DNA of 64,000 nucleotides from DASQHL01 sp963843685 (GCA_963843685.1 CAWJLO010000005.1:62001-126000), one strand, 5' to 3'; shown: positions 34,919-44,336, counted from the stretch's first letter. Translations and numbers: made by a program. Notes: generated by a model not told the origin, from the sequence alone.

Positions 34919-35404
34919 GTGAGCGAGCGCGATTACTACGACGTCCTGGGTATCGCACCCGATGCCAATTACGAGGCGGTCGATGCTGCGTACTGGTCGC
35001 AGGTGCGCGAATCCCGCGACAAGCTGGCCCTGGACCCCGAGGCGCTCATCACCCTGAACGACGCGTATGAGGTGCTGCGTACGCCTTCCCGGCGCGAGAA
35101 GTACGATGCGTCTCGCGTCGCGGCCGAGTCGGCCGCTGCCGCACAATCCGCCGCGTCACTCGCGCTGCCCAATCCTGTCCGTGAAGCCCGGCCCAGCGGC
35201 CCGAAGGTGCGCCTGCCGTGGGGCCGCCAGGCCGCCCAAGAACAGGCCGCGGCCGCCATCATCGTCGGCCGGCTGGAGCGCGAAGTCCAGAGCGAGCGCG
35301 AACGCATGCGCGCCGACCTCGAGGCCGAACTCAGCGCTCCCGACGAGGCCGACGCGACTCGCTCCCGCCTGATGCGCGTCTTCGGCCACCTGCAGCAATC
35401 GTAG
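34919..35404 (+). CDS. J-domain-like protein lacking the HPD motif
   Basis: This is a 161-residue protein. Residues 1-65 read as a J domain (RDYYDVLGIAPDANYEAVDA, then LITLNDAYEVLRTPSRREKY), but the loop that should carry His-Pro-Asp reads ESRDK. It therefore should not stimulate Hsp70 in the normal way. The C-terminal half is Ala-rich then helical and charged (EREVQSERERMRADLEAELS). GTG 34919 follows GGCGGAGGGG. Confidence 0.8.
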   Translation: MSERDYYDVLGIAPDANYEAVDAAYWSQVRESRDKLALDPEALITLNDAYEVLRTPSRREKYDASRVAAESAAAAQSAASLALPNPVREARPSGPKVRLPWGRQAAQEQAAAAIIVGRLEREVQSERERMRADLEAELSAPDEADATRSRLMRVFGHLQQS

Positions 35405-35426
35405 CGCCCCCTGGCTTCCTGGAAGC

Positions 35427-36071
35427 TCAGCGGAAGAAGCGAAACAGCGTCACGCCCGCCTCGAACGCCCGCGGCGGCGCCGTCAGCCGATGCACCCCCA
35501 CGCGAAACCCGAAATCCGGCGGCGCCTCATACGCGACCTCCTCGAAACCGCACTCCTCGAACCAGCCCTTGATCGTGAGTGCGATGTCCCGATCGCGCTG
35601 TCTGCCGCGCGTCCAGATCGCCGTTGCCCCCGGCGTGCAGATCGACGGAAGGTACTCGACTACTCGCCGCACGTCGTCGTCCGTGATGTTCCCGAACACG
35701 CCGCACGCCAGTACGATCTCGGCCGGAACTGCCCCCGCGTAGCTGTCCGTGCTGGCCGCGTCGCCCACCATCACCTCGACTTGCGTTAGGCCGGCGGCGC
35801 GTGCTGCGTCTTGCGCGACCTCGGCGTTTCGCGGGTCCAGTTCGACGAGACGCGCCGTGACGTCACTCCGCCGTGGATGATTGGCCAGCACGCCGATCAC
35901 GTCGCGCCCCTCGCCCGCGCACATGCTAACGATGCGAATGGGGCCGGGCCGTTCGTCGATCGCCTGGCGGAGGTGGTGCTGCACCACCCGCAGTCGCGCT
36001 GCCAGCCGCGATGTCGGGTCGTCGTAGTCTCGGTGCCAGGCGGCCCAATCGAGCTTTGGTGAATCAGTCAC
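35427..36071 (-). CDS. Class I SAM-dependent methyltransferase
   Basis: This 214-residue protein begins TDSPKLDWAAWHRDYDDPTS and has motif I as IRIVSMCAGEGRDVIGVLAN, motif II as TARLVELDPRNAEVAQDAAR, and an acidic PAEIVLACGVFGNI. This subgroup usually has the W-x-x-W-H-x-x-Y-D N-terminus. Substrate unknown. GTG 36071 lies 8 bases after the stop of the frameshifted PPOX gene. Without knowing that frameshift the two appear fused. Confidence 0.82.
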   Translation of the reverse strand: MTDSPKLDWAAWHRDYDDPTSRLAARLRVVQHHLRQAIDERPGPIRIVSMCAGEGRDVIGVLANHPRRSDVTARLVELDPRNAEVAQDAARAAGLTQVEVMVGDAASTDSYAGAVPAEIVLACGVFGNITDDDVRRVVEYLPSICTPGATAIWTRGRQRDRDIALTIKGWFEECGFEEVAYEAPPDFGFRVGVHRLTAPPRAFEAGVTLFRFFR

Positions 36072-36076
36072 GACGG

Positions 36077-36501
36077 TCAGCCTGTGGCCGGCCGTGAAAA
36101 CTGCGATCCGCCAAACCGCTCGATGCGTACCCGCAAGCACGACGCGGCCTTCGTCCTTCGCTCGCTGCTCGACAGCCGGCCGCGCCGCCTCCGGGATCGG
36201 ATTGCCCGTCATCCGCTCGCCTACCTTCATCATCACGTCGGCGGCGCCCGTATCCTCGATCGTCCCGTGGCCGTGCACCGTCACGTACGGGAACGGCTGC
36301 TGCTCGCCGAGGACGCACAGCGCCACTTGCTGGATTGCGCCGGACCGCCTTCGCCTTGTACCGCGACGCCGTGGTCGAGATGACGATGTCGTCGCCGTCC
36401 ATCGCGTAGTACACCGGTGTGAGCACGGGCGCGCCTTTCCCGGGGAGACCAACGACGACCAGCCGGTGCTGCTCGAGGAACTCACGCTGTTCTGGTGTCA
36501 C
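36077..36501 (-). pseudogene. PPOX-class FMN/F420-dependent oxidoreductase, two frameshifts
   Basis: From GTG 36501 (after AGGAGGCCCC) the frame reads TPEQREFLEQHRLVVVGLPG to ASRYKAKAVRRNP. Removing one base near 36330 continues it as QVALCVLGEQQPFPYVTVHG. Removing one near 36135 gives EGRVVLRVRIERFGGSQF and TGA at 36079-36077, a normal 140-residue split-barrel protein. The fold binds FMN or F420 and reduces small substrates. Two independent single-base insertions in one small conserved gene suggest sequencing error. Confidence 0.78.
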
Positions 36502-36575
36502 GGGGCCTCCTAATCTCGTCGCGATTTGTGATGCCAATCACCGTAGCGCGAACTTGACGGTCGGCGTACCCACGG

Positions 36576-36603
36576 TTGACAGATAGAACAGGCGTTCTAT
36601 ACT
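36576..36603 (+). promoter_or_regulatory. SOS-regulated promoter with LexA box
   Basis: TTGACA (36576-36581) and TATACT (36598-36603) are 16 bases apart. The spacer and -10 contain ATAGAACAGGCGTTCTAT (36583-36600), a perfect palindrome with the GAAC-N4-GTTC core of Gram-positive-type LexA boxes. LexA bound here would block RNA polymerase. It lies 77 bases before imuB. Confidence 0.85.
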
Positions 36604-36680
36604 GGCTCTCAGCCCTCCCGCCCCGCACGGCAGCCCGGCTATCTGCCGGGTGAGGGTCAGTCTCCCGAACGGAGCCGGCG

Positions 36681-37880
36681 ATGCGCCTGGCCTGTGTCAC
36701 TGTCCCCAATTTCCGCATCGCGCTGGAGCTGCGCCGCGCGCCACAGCTCGCCGGGCGCGCTGTCGCCATCGGCGAGCCGCCGCCCGGTGACAATCAGATC
36801 GTCGCTTGCTCACCGGAAGCCGCGGCGCTGGGCGTCCGCTCCGGCATGTTGCTGCGCGACGCACGCACTGTTGCGCCGGAGCTGACGCTGCTCCCGCCCG
36901 ACCCTGTCTTCTACGGCCGTGCCGAGGACGTGCTGCTGGACGCGATCGAGCAGGCAGAGCCCTTCATCGAGCCCGGAGAACCAGGCACCGCCTTTGCCGC
37001 CATCGACCCGCACGCGGACGAAGCGGCGCAGGCAGAGGCGTGCGAGCGACTGGTACGCGCAATGCGAGACGGCGCCGGCGTGCTGGCCAGCGCAGGCGCC
37101 GGCGAAAGCAAGTTCGTCGCCTGGGTGGCGGCGACCGTCAGCGCTCCGGGCGAGATCAGCGTCGTGCCCGCCGGTAGCGAGCAGGCGTTCGTGGCGCCGC
37201 TCAGCACGTCGTTCCTCCCCGTCTCCTACGAAGCGCAGCGCAAGATGTCGCTGTACGCCCTCCACACGATCGGCGACGTCGCGGAGATGGCGCTTGGCCC
37301 GCTGCAGGCGCAGTTCGGCCGCGAGGGCCGCCGGTTGTGGGAGCTGGCCCACGGCGCCGATGGCGAGCCCTTCCGCCCTCGCGCACGCATCGAGCCCGTC
37401 TCGCTGACGCTGGCTATGCCCGCGCCGACCGTCAACAGCGGCGCTCTGGTCATCGCCGCGCGGCAACTCACCGGGCGCCTGCTGCAGCGCCCCGCCCTCC
37501 GTTACCGGCAGGTGCGCCAGCTCCGCCTCCGGCTCTCGCTGCTCGACGGCGGTAGCTGGGAGCGCACGCTCACCCTGCGCGAGCCCCTCGGCGACGAAGA
37601 GGCGCTGATCTACGTGCTGCGCAAGCTCATAGAGCCGCTGCAGCTCGCCGGACCGGTCGAGGAGATGACGCTGGAGTTCGTCGGGCTGACCGGCGAGACG
37701 GGCAAGCAACGCAGCCTCCTCTTCGCCGAGCAGGCGCGCCGGCACGCCCAGCTCGTCGCCGCGCTGCGCCAGCTCAAAACACGATTCGGCGGCGAACCTC
37801 AAGTGGCTCGCGTCGTGGAGGTGGAACCTTGGTCAAGGATCCCGGAACGCCGCTACGCCCTCATCGACTACGACCTTTAG
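36681..37880 (+). CDS. imuB: ImuB-like inactive Y-family polymerase homologue
   Basis: This 399-residue protein is built like a Y-family DNA polymerase (CVTVPNFRIALELRRAPQLA, then little-finger and C-terminal regions) but lacks the catalytic acids: the site that should read D-x-D is VTVPN, and the second acidic pair (usually S-x-D-E) reads AAIDPHAD. ImuB acts as an adaptor that brings DnaE2 to the beta clamp. It sits directly under an SOS box and is followed by DUF6504 and dnaE2. No imuA or lexA is present here. ATG 36681 follows CGGAGCCGGCG. Confidence 0.87.
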   Translation: MRLACVTVPNFRIALELRRAPQLAGRAVAIGEPPPGDNQIVACSPEAAALGVRSGMLLRDARTVAPELTLLPPDPVFYGRAEDVLLDAIEQAEPFIEPGEPGTAFAAIDPHADEAAQAEACERLVRAMRDGAGVLASAGAGESKFVAWVAATVSAPGEISVVPAGSEQAFVAPLSTSFLPVSYEAQRKMSLYALHTIGDVAEMALGPLQAQFGREGRRLWELAHGADGEPFRPRARIEPVSLTLAMPAPTVNSGALVIAARQLTGRLLQRPALRYRQVRQLRLRLSLLDGGSWERTLTLREPLGDEEALIYVLRKLIEPLQLAGPVEEMTLEFVGLTGETGKQRSLLFAEQARRHAQLVAALRQLKTRFGGEPQVARVVEVEPWSRIPERRYALIDYDL

Positions 37881-38116
37881 CGTCGCCTGCACTGGTGCCC
37901 GTCGAAACGGACGCATCCGGAAGTCCGCTGGCGGTGCTGATCGAGGGAGAGATGCGCGAAGTGGCCGCCATCCAGGACCGCTGGCGCATCGACGACGAAT
38001 GGTGGCGCGAGACACCGGTGTCGCGCATGTACTACGAGCTGCGGCTGGAGGGCGACCGCGTGGCCACCGTATATCAAGACTTGCTGAGAGGCGCGTGGTG
38101 GCTGCAGCGGTACTAA
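37829..38116 (+). CDS. DUF6504-like small protein of the ImuB-DnaE2 operon
   Basis: This 95-residue protein starts at TTG 37829 within the imuB end, after GGAGG at good spacing. The pattern AVLIEGEMREVAAIQDRWRI then DDEWWRETPVSRMYYELRLE matches the small uncharacterised proteins often found between imuB and dnaE2. It overlaps dnaE2 by 22 bases. Its constant position suggests a mutasome role; that is inference. Confidence 0.75.
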   Translation: MVKDPGTPLRPHRLRPLASPALVPVETDASGSPLAVLIEGEMREVAAIQDRWRIDDEWWRETPVSRMYYELRLEGDRVATVYQDLLRGAWWLQRY

Positions 38117-41100
38117 CGCCCCGCTACCGCGCCGAGCTCCACCTCCACTCCTGCTGGTCGCTGCTCGACGGCGCCTCCAGCTCCGACGACCTGGTGCTGC
38201 GCGCCAGGGAATTGGGCTACGAGGCCCTCGCCCTCACCGATCACGACGGCCTCTACGGATCGATGGAGTTCGCCCAGGCCGCGAAAGCCTTTGGCATCCG
38301 CGCCATCACAGGCGCCGAGTTGACGCTCGCCAACGGCCACCACCTCACGCTGCTCGCGGAGACGTCCGAGGGCTACGGCAACCTCTGCCGCCTGCTCTCC
38401 ACCGCCCACCTCGCAGGCAAGCGCAAAGAGCCGATTCTTCCGCTCGATGTCCTCGCCCGCCACACGCGCGGCCTGATCGCCCTCACCGGCTGCAAGCGCG
38501 GCGAAGTGCCGGCGCTCGTCGCCGCGGAAGACCTCCCCGGCGCGGAAGCAGCGCTTCTTCGCTACGTCGAGTGGTTCGGTCGCGACAACGTCTACGTCGA
38601 GCTTCAGCAGAACCTCGTCCACGGCGACACCGATCGCAACCGTCGCCTCGTCGAGTTGGCGCGCCGCCACGGCCTGCGCTACGTCGCCACCAACGACGTC
38701 CACTACCACGAGCGCGAGCGCCATCGCCTGCAAGACGTGATGGTGGCCATCCGCAACCGCAGCACGCTCGAAGCCTCACACAGGGAGCGCCGCGAGAACT
38801 CCGAGTACTATCTCAAGTCCCCGGCCGAGATGGAGGAGCTATTCGCCGAGTGGCCGGAGGCGCTCGACGAGAGCGCCCGTATCGCCGCCCGCTGCACGTT
38901 CGACCTGACAGCCGACCTCGACTACCGTTTCCCCGACTACGAGACGCCCGATGGCTCCACTGCTGACGAGTACCTGGAGACCGTCTGCCGCCAGGCGGCG
39001 CGCGTGCGCTACGGACTCATCGGCGGCCGCATCCCCGATGTCGTCGAATCGCGGCTGCAGGAGGAGTTGCGGCTGGTGCGCAAGCACGGGCTCTCCGGCT
39101 TCTTCCTCATCTACCGCGATCTCCTGGAGCTGAGCCGCGAGGTCGCCGACGAGGTGCGCGGCAAGCACAGCGCGCGCAGCAAGGCAGGCCTCCCGCCCGG
39201 CCGCGGCCGCGGCTCCTCCGTCAGCTCCATCCTCTGCTACCTGATCGGCCTCTCGCACGTCGACCCGATCAAGTACAACCTCTTCCTCGGCCGCTTCCTC
39301 AGCGACGAGATCGCCTCCGTCCCCGACATCGACCTCGACTTCCCGCGCGACATCCGCGAGCAGCTCATCCTCCGCGTCTACGAGAAGTTCGGCCAGCGAG
39401 CACGCCGCCCTCGTCGCCAGCTTCCCCACCTACAAGCTGCGCAGCGCCATCCGCGACGTCGGCAAGGCGCTCGGCATCGCCGAGAGCGAGCTGGACCGGC
39501 TGGCGAAGCGCGCCGGCTGGGGTGGCGGCGCCGACGTCGCAGCGGAGATGGCGATGTACCCCGAGTACGCCGGCCGTGTCGACGCCCCGATCTGGCGCGA
39601 CCTGATCACACTCTCCGAGCAGATCTCCGGCTTCCCCCGCCACCTCAGCCAGCACGTCGGTGGCATGGTGATCTCCACCAAGCCGATCGTCGAGCTGGTG
39701 CCCGTCGAGCGCGCTGCCATGGCCGGACGCTACATCTGCCAGTGGGACAAGGACTCCGTCGACGACGCCCGCTTCATCAAGATCGACTTCCTCGCGCTCG
39801 GCATGCTCTCGCTCGTCGAAGAGTGCTCCGACCTCATCGCCGAACAGCACGGCCACATCGAAGACCTCAGCCGCATCGACTTCAACGATCCCTGCGTCTA
39901 CGACATGATCTGCGAGGCCGATACCGTAGGCGTCTTCCAGATCGAAAGCCGCGCCCAGATGCAGATGCTGCCGCGCACGCTGCCACGCTCGATCGAAGAC
40001 CTCACCGTGCAGGTGGCCATCGTCCGGCCAGGGCCGATCGTCGGCGGCGCCGTCAACCCGTACGTCCGCCATCGCCAGGCGCAGCTCGCCGACCCCACCT
40101 TCAAGCCGCCGTTCGACCACCCCAGCCTGGAGCCGGTGCTGGGCGAAACGCTGGGCGTCATCCTCTACCAGGAGCAGGTGCTGCAGGCCGCCATCGCCGT
40201 CGCCGGCTTCACGGAGGGGCAGGCGGAAGCGCTGCGCCGCGCCATGAGCCGTAAGCGCTCGCGCGAGAACATGGGCCGCTTCCTCGAGATGTTCCTTGAG
40301 GGCGCGCGGTCCCGCGGCGTCGCCGAAGACGTCGCGAAGACTGTGTTCGAGAAGATCATTGCCTTCGCGGAGTTCGGCTTCCCCAAGAGCCACTCCGCGG
40401 CGTTCGCCTTCCTCGCCTACCAGTCGGCGTGGCTGCGCCGCTACTACCCGGTGGAGTTCACCTGCGCCCTGCTCAACGCCCAGCCGATGGGCTTCTACCC
40501 ACCGCACGTGCTCGTCCACGACGCCAAGCGCCACGGCGTGAGCGTCCTCCCGCCCGACGCCAACCGCAGCGGCGCGACCTGCGGCGTCGAGGACGGCGAG
40601 CTGCGCATCGGCTTCGGCTACATCCGCGGCATCGGTGCCGACCTGGCGCAGGCGCTGGCGACCGAGCGGTCGCGTAACGGCGCCTACGCATCGCTGGCCG
40701 ACTTCATGCGCCGCAACGCCGTGCCTCTTCCCCCGCCTCCATCAACGCGCGTGGGAGATGGCGACGGCGTGCTGTGGAGCGAAGGCCGCCCGCCGACGCT
40801 CCGTCTGGAGGCCGTCGAGAACATGGTGCAGGTCGGCGCCTTCGACGCCTTCGGCCTCAATCGCCGCGAGCTGCTGTGGCAGGCCGGGCTCCTCCATCGC
40901 CCGCCCAGCGCCCAGCTCGGCCTGCCGTTGCCCGTCGAGCAGGACTGCGTCCCCCTCGGCGACCTGAGCACGTGGGAGCGCATGACGGCTGACTACCGCC
41001 TGCTCTCCATGTCGCCTGGCTACCACCCGATGGCGCTCATCCGCCCGCACATCGGCGAATCGATGCCCTCCCTCCGTCACCTGCAGCAGATGCCGGACGG

Positions 41101-41383
41101 CGAGCGCATCCGCCTGCCGGGCATGGTCGTCTGCCGCCAGCAGCCCGGCACGGCCAAGGGCTTCGTCTTCCTGCTGATGGAGGACGAGTTCGGCATGGTG
41201 AACGTCATCGTCTCGCCCAGGCTCCACCGCGAGCAGCGCGCCCTCGTCCGTGGCGAAGCATTTGTCATCATCGAGGGCGTCTTGCAGCGCCGCGAAGGCA
41301 CTATCAACGTGCTGGCGGAGCGCTTCGCCCCGCTTCCCGTACCCTATGCGATGCAGGCCCCGGAGTCCCACGACTTTGGGTGA
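38095..41383 (+). pseudogene. dnaE2: Error-prone DNA polymerase DnaE2, frameshifted
   Basis: This is a C-family polymerase of about 1095 residues when one extra base near 39397 is removed (GQREHAALV becomes GQEHAALVASFPTYK). Visible parts are the PHP domain (AELHLHSCWSLLDGASSSDD), the palm catalytic acids in VPDIDLDFP, the DnaE2-typical GFPRHLSQHVGGMVIS, thumb/fingers GFPKSHSAAFAFLAYQSAW, and an OB fold near the end (RIRLPGMVVCRQQPGTAKGF). It copies past lesions and causes SOS mutagenesis with ImuB. GTG 38095 overlaps DUF6504. The rest of the gene is intact, so sequencing error is likely. Confidence 0.88.
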
Positions 41384-41407
41384 CCGAACCGACTATCCTG
41401 CTGATTG

Positions 41408-42499
41408 ATGCCACGCACCATCATCCACGCCGACCTCGACGCCTTCTACGCGTCCGTTGAGCAGCTCGACAACCCGGAGCTGCGCGGCAAGCCCGTCGTC
41501 GTCGGTGGCTCCCCGGAATCGCGCGGTGTCGTCGCCGCCGCCTCGTACGAGGCGCGGAAGTTCGGCGTGCGCTCCGCAACGCCGATGAGCCGCGCCATCC
41601 GCCTCTGCCCCGACCTCATCCGCGTCTCGCCGCGCTTCGGCCGCTACGGCGAACTCTCCCGCCAGGTGATGGCCATCTTCCGCGCCCTGACGCCCCTCGT
41701 CGAACCTATGTCGCTCGACGAGGCGTACCTCGACGTCAGCGCGCTCGCGGATACGGACGCCGACGCTGAGCGCATCGCCCGCACGCTCAAGCAAGAGGTG
41801 AAGTCCGCCACGGGGCTCACGCTCTCCGTCGGCGTCGGCGCGAGCAAGAGCGTCGCCAAGATCGCCTCTGACCTCGGCAAGCCCGACGGCCTGCTCGTCG
41901 TCCCCCGTGGCGCCGAGCCGGAGTTTCTCGCGCCCCTGCGCATTCGCACGCTGATGGGCGTCGGCCCGAAGACCGAGGCCGTGCTCACCCGCGCCGGCAT
42001 CAAGACCATCGGCGACCTCGCCGGGCGTTCGGAGGCTGCCGCCGCGCGACTCCTCGGCTCGCACGGTGTAGAGCTACGCGCCCTCGCACTCGGCATCGAT
42101 GACCGCGCCGTCGTGACCTCGCACGAGCGCAAGTCCGTCGGCGCCGAGACCACCTTCGCCCAGGATCTTGCCGACGGCCCTGAGCTGAGAGCCGCGCTGG
42201 CCGAAATCGCCGAGCAGGTGGCGCAGCGCCTCCAGCACGCGCATACGCGCGCCCGCACGGTCGCCATCAAGCTCCGTTACTCGAACTTCAAGACCGTCAC
42301 GCGTCAGTCGAGCCTCATCACACCGGTCGACGACGTCGCGAGCCTCGCCCGCGTTGCCAGCCAGCTTCTCGACCGGCAGGCTCAACCCGGCGACCACTTT
42401 CGCCTGCTCGGCGTGAGCTGCTCGAACCTCGTGGGAGAGACGGAGATCGCTCAGGGTGCCCTACCACTGCCCCCGGAGGACCGCATTGCTGTCGTTTAG
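41408..42499 (+). CDS. dinB: DNA polymerase IV (Y family)
   Basis: This 363-residue, complete Y-family polymerase has IIHADLDAFYASVEQLDNPE and SLDEAYLDVS with all catalytic acids, VGVGASKSVAKIASDLGKPD, and the helix-hairpin-helix MGVGPKTEAVLTRAGI. No obvious clamp-binding motif closes the C-terminus. It follows dnaE2 by 24 bases, and a weak TATCCT (41394-41399) may give an internal start. In this position it is probably part of the SOS unit, in contrast with inactive ImuB. Confidence 0.93.
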   Translation: MPRTIIHADLDAFYASVEQLDNPELRGKPVVVGGSPESRGVVAAASYEARKFGVRSATPMSRAIRLCPDLIRVSPRFGRYGELSRQVMAIFRALTPLVEPMSLDEAYLDVSALADTDADAERIARTLKQEVKSATGLTLSVGVGASKSVAKIASDLGKPDGLLVVPRGAEPEFLAPLRIRTLMGVGPKTEAVLTRAGIKTIGDLAGRSEAAAARLLGSHGVELRALALGIDDRAVVTSHERKSVGAETTFAQDLADGPELRAALAEIAEQVAQRLQHAHTRARTVAIKLRYSNFKTVTRQSSLITPVDDVASLARVASQLLDRQAQPGDHFRLLGVSCSNLVGETEIAQGALPLPPEDRIAVV

Positions 42500-43139
42500 G
42501 CGCGAAGACCGCGACCGCGTCGCGCGAGGCGAGATCACCGTTTCTTTCCGTCTCTGGAAGACGGCGAAGGTGAAAGCCGGCAAGCTCTACCCAACCGGCT
42601 TCGGCACGATCGAGGTCCAGGACGTGCAGGTGATCCCCGCTGCCCTCGTCAGGAAGAAAGACGTTCGCCCGTCAGGCTGCGGCTCCATCAAGGCAATCTG
42701 GGAGCTGGCAGGAGAGCACACCAGCACCGAAGTCAATCCCGACACGCTGCTCCACCGCGTCCAGTTCCGCTTCCTCGGGGACGTCCCGCCCGATTCCGCT
42801 CGCGCGCCTGTCGAAGATCTGGACAAGCTCGCCGCGCGGCTCCAGAAGATGGACCGCCTGTCATCGCGAGGCCCCTGGACCAACGACGTGCTGCGCCTGA
42901 TCGAGGCGGGCCCGCACGTACCGGCGCGCGTGCTCGCCGCGGATCTCGGCTGGGAAACCCTCGACTTCAAGGCGCACGTGCGGCGGCTCAAGGCACTCGG
43001 CCTCACGATCAGCCACGAGGTCGGCTACGAGCTGTCGGATTCGGCTCGCCGCCACCTTGCGTCGTCCCGCGCGGCTACCCCGCCGCCGCCCGCAGCCGCC
43101 GCTCGGCGATCTCCGCGTACTCGGAGACGCTCTCGATGA
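42486..43139 (+). CDS. ASCH-domain-like protein with winged-helix-like C-terminus
   Basis: This is a 217-residue protein. The first 100 residues match an ASCH/PUA-like RNA-binding pattern (LLSFRREDRDRVARGEITVS, then KVKAGKLYPTGFGTIEVQDV). A helical part follows (WTNDVLRLIEAGPHVPARVL, DFKAHVRRLKALGLTISHEV) that reads as a winged helix. The last 25 residues are Ala/Pro/Arg-rich and overlap the opposite methyltransferase gene. TTG 42486 lies inside dinB after CGGAGG, so it is coupled to the translesion operon. Role unknown. Confidence 0.68.
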   Translation: MLSFRREDRDRVARGEITVSFRLWKTAKVKAGKLYPTGFGTIEVQDVQVIPAALVRKKDVRPSGCGSIKAIWELAGEHTSTEVNPDTLLHRVQFRFLGDVPPDSARAPVEDLDKLAARLQKMDRLSSRGPWTNDVLRLIEAGPHVPARVLAADLGWETLDFKAHVRRLKALGLTISHEVGYELSDSARRHLASSRAATPPPPAAAARRSPRTRRRSR

Positions 43140-43920
43140 GCAGCCAGTCGCGCTGATGTTTCTGCGCCGCGACGGCCAGCGTTCCCGCGCCGCCGAACGG
43201 GTCGAGCAGCAGCTCCCCCGGGTTCGACGCCAGCAAGACGGCCCGCTCCAGCAGCCCCAGCGGCTTCTGCGACGGGTGCTTCCCCTCGACACGCTCGCGC
43301 TTTGCCGTCACGGGGAACTCCCACAGGTTCCGCATCTGCTTGCCGCCGTTCATCTCTTTCGCGTCCCAGTAGTTGAACGTCCAGCCCGTCGCCTTCGCCG
43401 GCGTCTCGTTCACCGCCCAGATGATCTGCTCCGTGCTCTCGGTCAGCGTCCGCGCCGTGATGTTCGGCTGCGCGTTCGGCTTGAACCACACCACGGAGTT
43501 CAGCACACGGCGCTCCAGCACGTTCTGCAGGATGAACCCGAGCTGGTAGATGTTGTGGTACGTGCCGAACACGAGGATGTTCCCGTTCGGCTTCACCACG
43601 CGCGCGACCTCGGTCAGCCACGCACGGTTGAAGGCGAAGAACTCGTCCTTCGTGAACGCATCCCACTGCTCCTCCATCGTCACGTGCGACGAGAACGCCC
43701 ACCCCAGGCCGTTCTTGCTCTTCCGTCCGCTCCCGGAGCCGATGTTGAACGGCGGATCGACGATGCAATGGTCGATACAGCCGTCCGGCCAGCGCCGCAT
43801 CTCCGCCAGGCAGTCGCCCGTAATGATGCGATTCGCCGCCGGCGCACCACGCTGAATGCGGAGCGGAGTCTGGACTTGGCGGCGCGTGCGGCGCGAAGGC
43901 GTGGCCATCGATTCGAGCAT
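43075..43920 (-). CDS. Orphan DNA adenine-type methyltransferase (beta class)
   Basis: This 281-residue protein has motif IV first (IVDPPFNIGSGSGRKS) and the SAM motifs late (GKHPSQKPLGLLERAVLLAS, then LLLDPFGGAGTLAVAA), the order of beta-class N6-adenine (or N4-cytosine) methyltransferases. No restriction endonuclease or specificity subunit is near, so it is an orphan. The recognition site cannot be read from sequence. ATG 43920 or 43905 is the start. The promoter region holds a 20-base palindrome that itself contains GATC. Confidence 0.88.
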   Translation of the reverse strand: MLESMATPSRRTRRQVQTPLRIQRGAPAANRIITGDCLAEMRRWPDGCIDHCIVDPPFNIGSGSGRKSKNGLGWAFSSHVTMEEQWDAFTKDEFFAFNRAWLTEVARVVKPNGNILVFGTYHNIYQLGFILQNVLERRVLNSVVWFKPNAQPNITARTLTESTEQIIWAVNETPAKATGWTFNYWDAKEMNGGKQMRNLWEFPVTAKRERVEGKHPSQKPLGLLERAVLLASNPGELLLDPFGGAGTLAVAAQKHQRDWLLIESVSEYAEIAERRLRAAAG

Positions 43921-43934
43921 GGCCGTATTAGATC

Positions 43935-43954
43935 AGGACGGTGATCACCGTCCT
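43935..43954. promoter_or_regulatory. 20-base perfect palindrome, candidate operator
   Basis: AGGACGGTGATCACCGTCCT lies between the divergent methyltransferase and the zinc-binding hypothetical gene. It sits just upstream of a TAATAC hexamer (43930-43925, minus) and next to TATAAG on the plus strand, so a bound dimer would cover both promoters. Confidence 0.6.
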
Positions 43955-43996
43955 ATAAGGGAACCCCCGCGTTTTCGGCGCCGCAGGATCGACGGG

Positions 43997-44002
43997 TAGA
44001 AT
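43997..44002 (+). promoter_or_regulatory. -10 element giving a leaderless transcript
   Basis: TAGAAT ends 7 bases before ATG 44010 and there is no ribosome-binding site between them. An in-frame ATG at 44001 overlaps the hexamer and is therefore unlikely to be used. Confidence 0.5.
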
Positions 44003-44009
44003 GAACGCC

Positions 44010-44327
44010 ATGGCTGAAGGATCAAAGACGCTCGGCGATCTCGTCGCGGAGGTCCGCGACGGCCTCGTGTGCGACCGCTGCGGCAAGTACGTCGGCAGCC
44101 TCGCCACGAAGCGCTATCTCCCACCCCCCTACCCCGTCGCTCTCGACCGCATCACGGCGGACGAGGAGGTCGAGGCGCTGATCGGCTTCGAGCTGCACAT
44201 GATCGGCCGCCTGCGCCAGGGCAACTTTGTCATTCGCCACCCCCAGGTCGACGGTCACTGCGTCACTGTTCGGGAGTGGGCGGAGCGCGACGACGATGAG
44301 GAATTTGACGTCGAGGAGGACGGCTGA
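44010..44327 (+). CDS. Hypothetical small zinc-ribbon-like protein
   Basis: This 105-residue protein has one C-x2-C (LVCDRCGKYVGSLATKRYLP), a central region with His and Cys (FVIRHPQVDGHCVTVREWAE) that could complete a metal site, and an acidic tail (RDDDEEFDVEEDG). No family recognised. ATG 44010 is chosen from the leaderless promoter layout. It converges on the HD-GYP-like gene 9 bases after its stop. Confidence 0.7.
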   Translation: MAEGSKTLGDLVAEVRDGLVCDRCGKYVGSLATKRYLPPPYPVALDRITADEEVEALIGFELHMIGRLRQGNFVIRHPQVDGHCVTVREWAERDDDEEFDVEEDG

Positions 44328-44336
44328 ACCCGGGCC

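Noticed and set aside
35427..36485. A fused PPOX-methyltransferase protein
   Set aside because: The join results from two frameshifts in the PPOX gene; after correction the PPOX stop lies 8 bases before the methyltransferase GTG.
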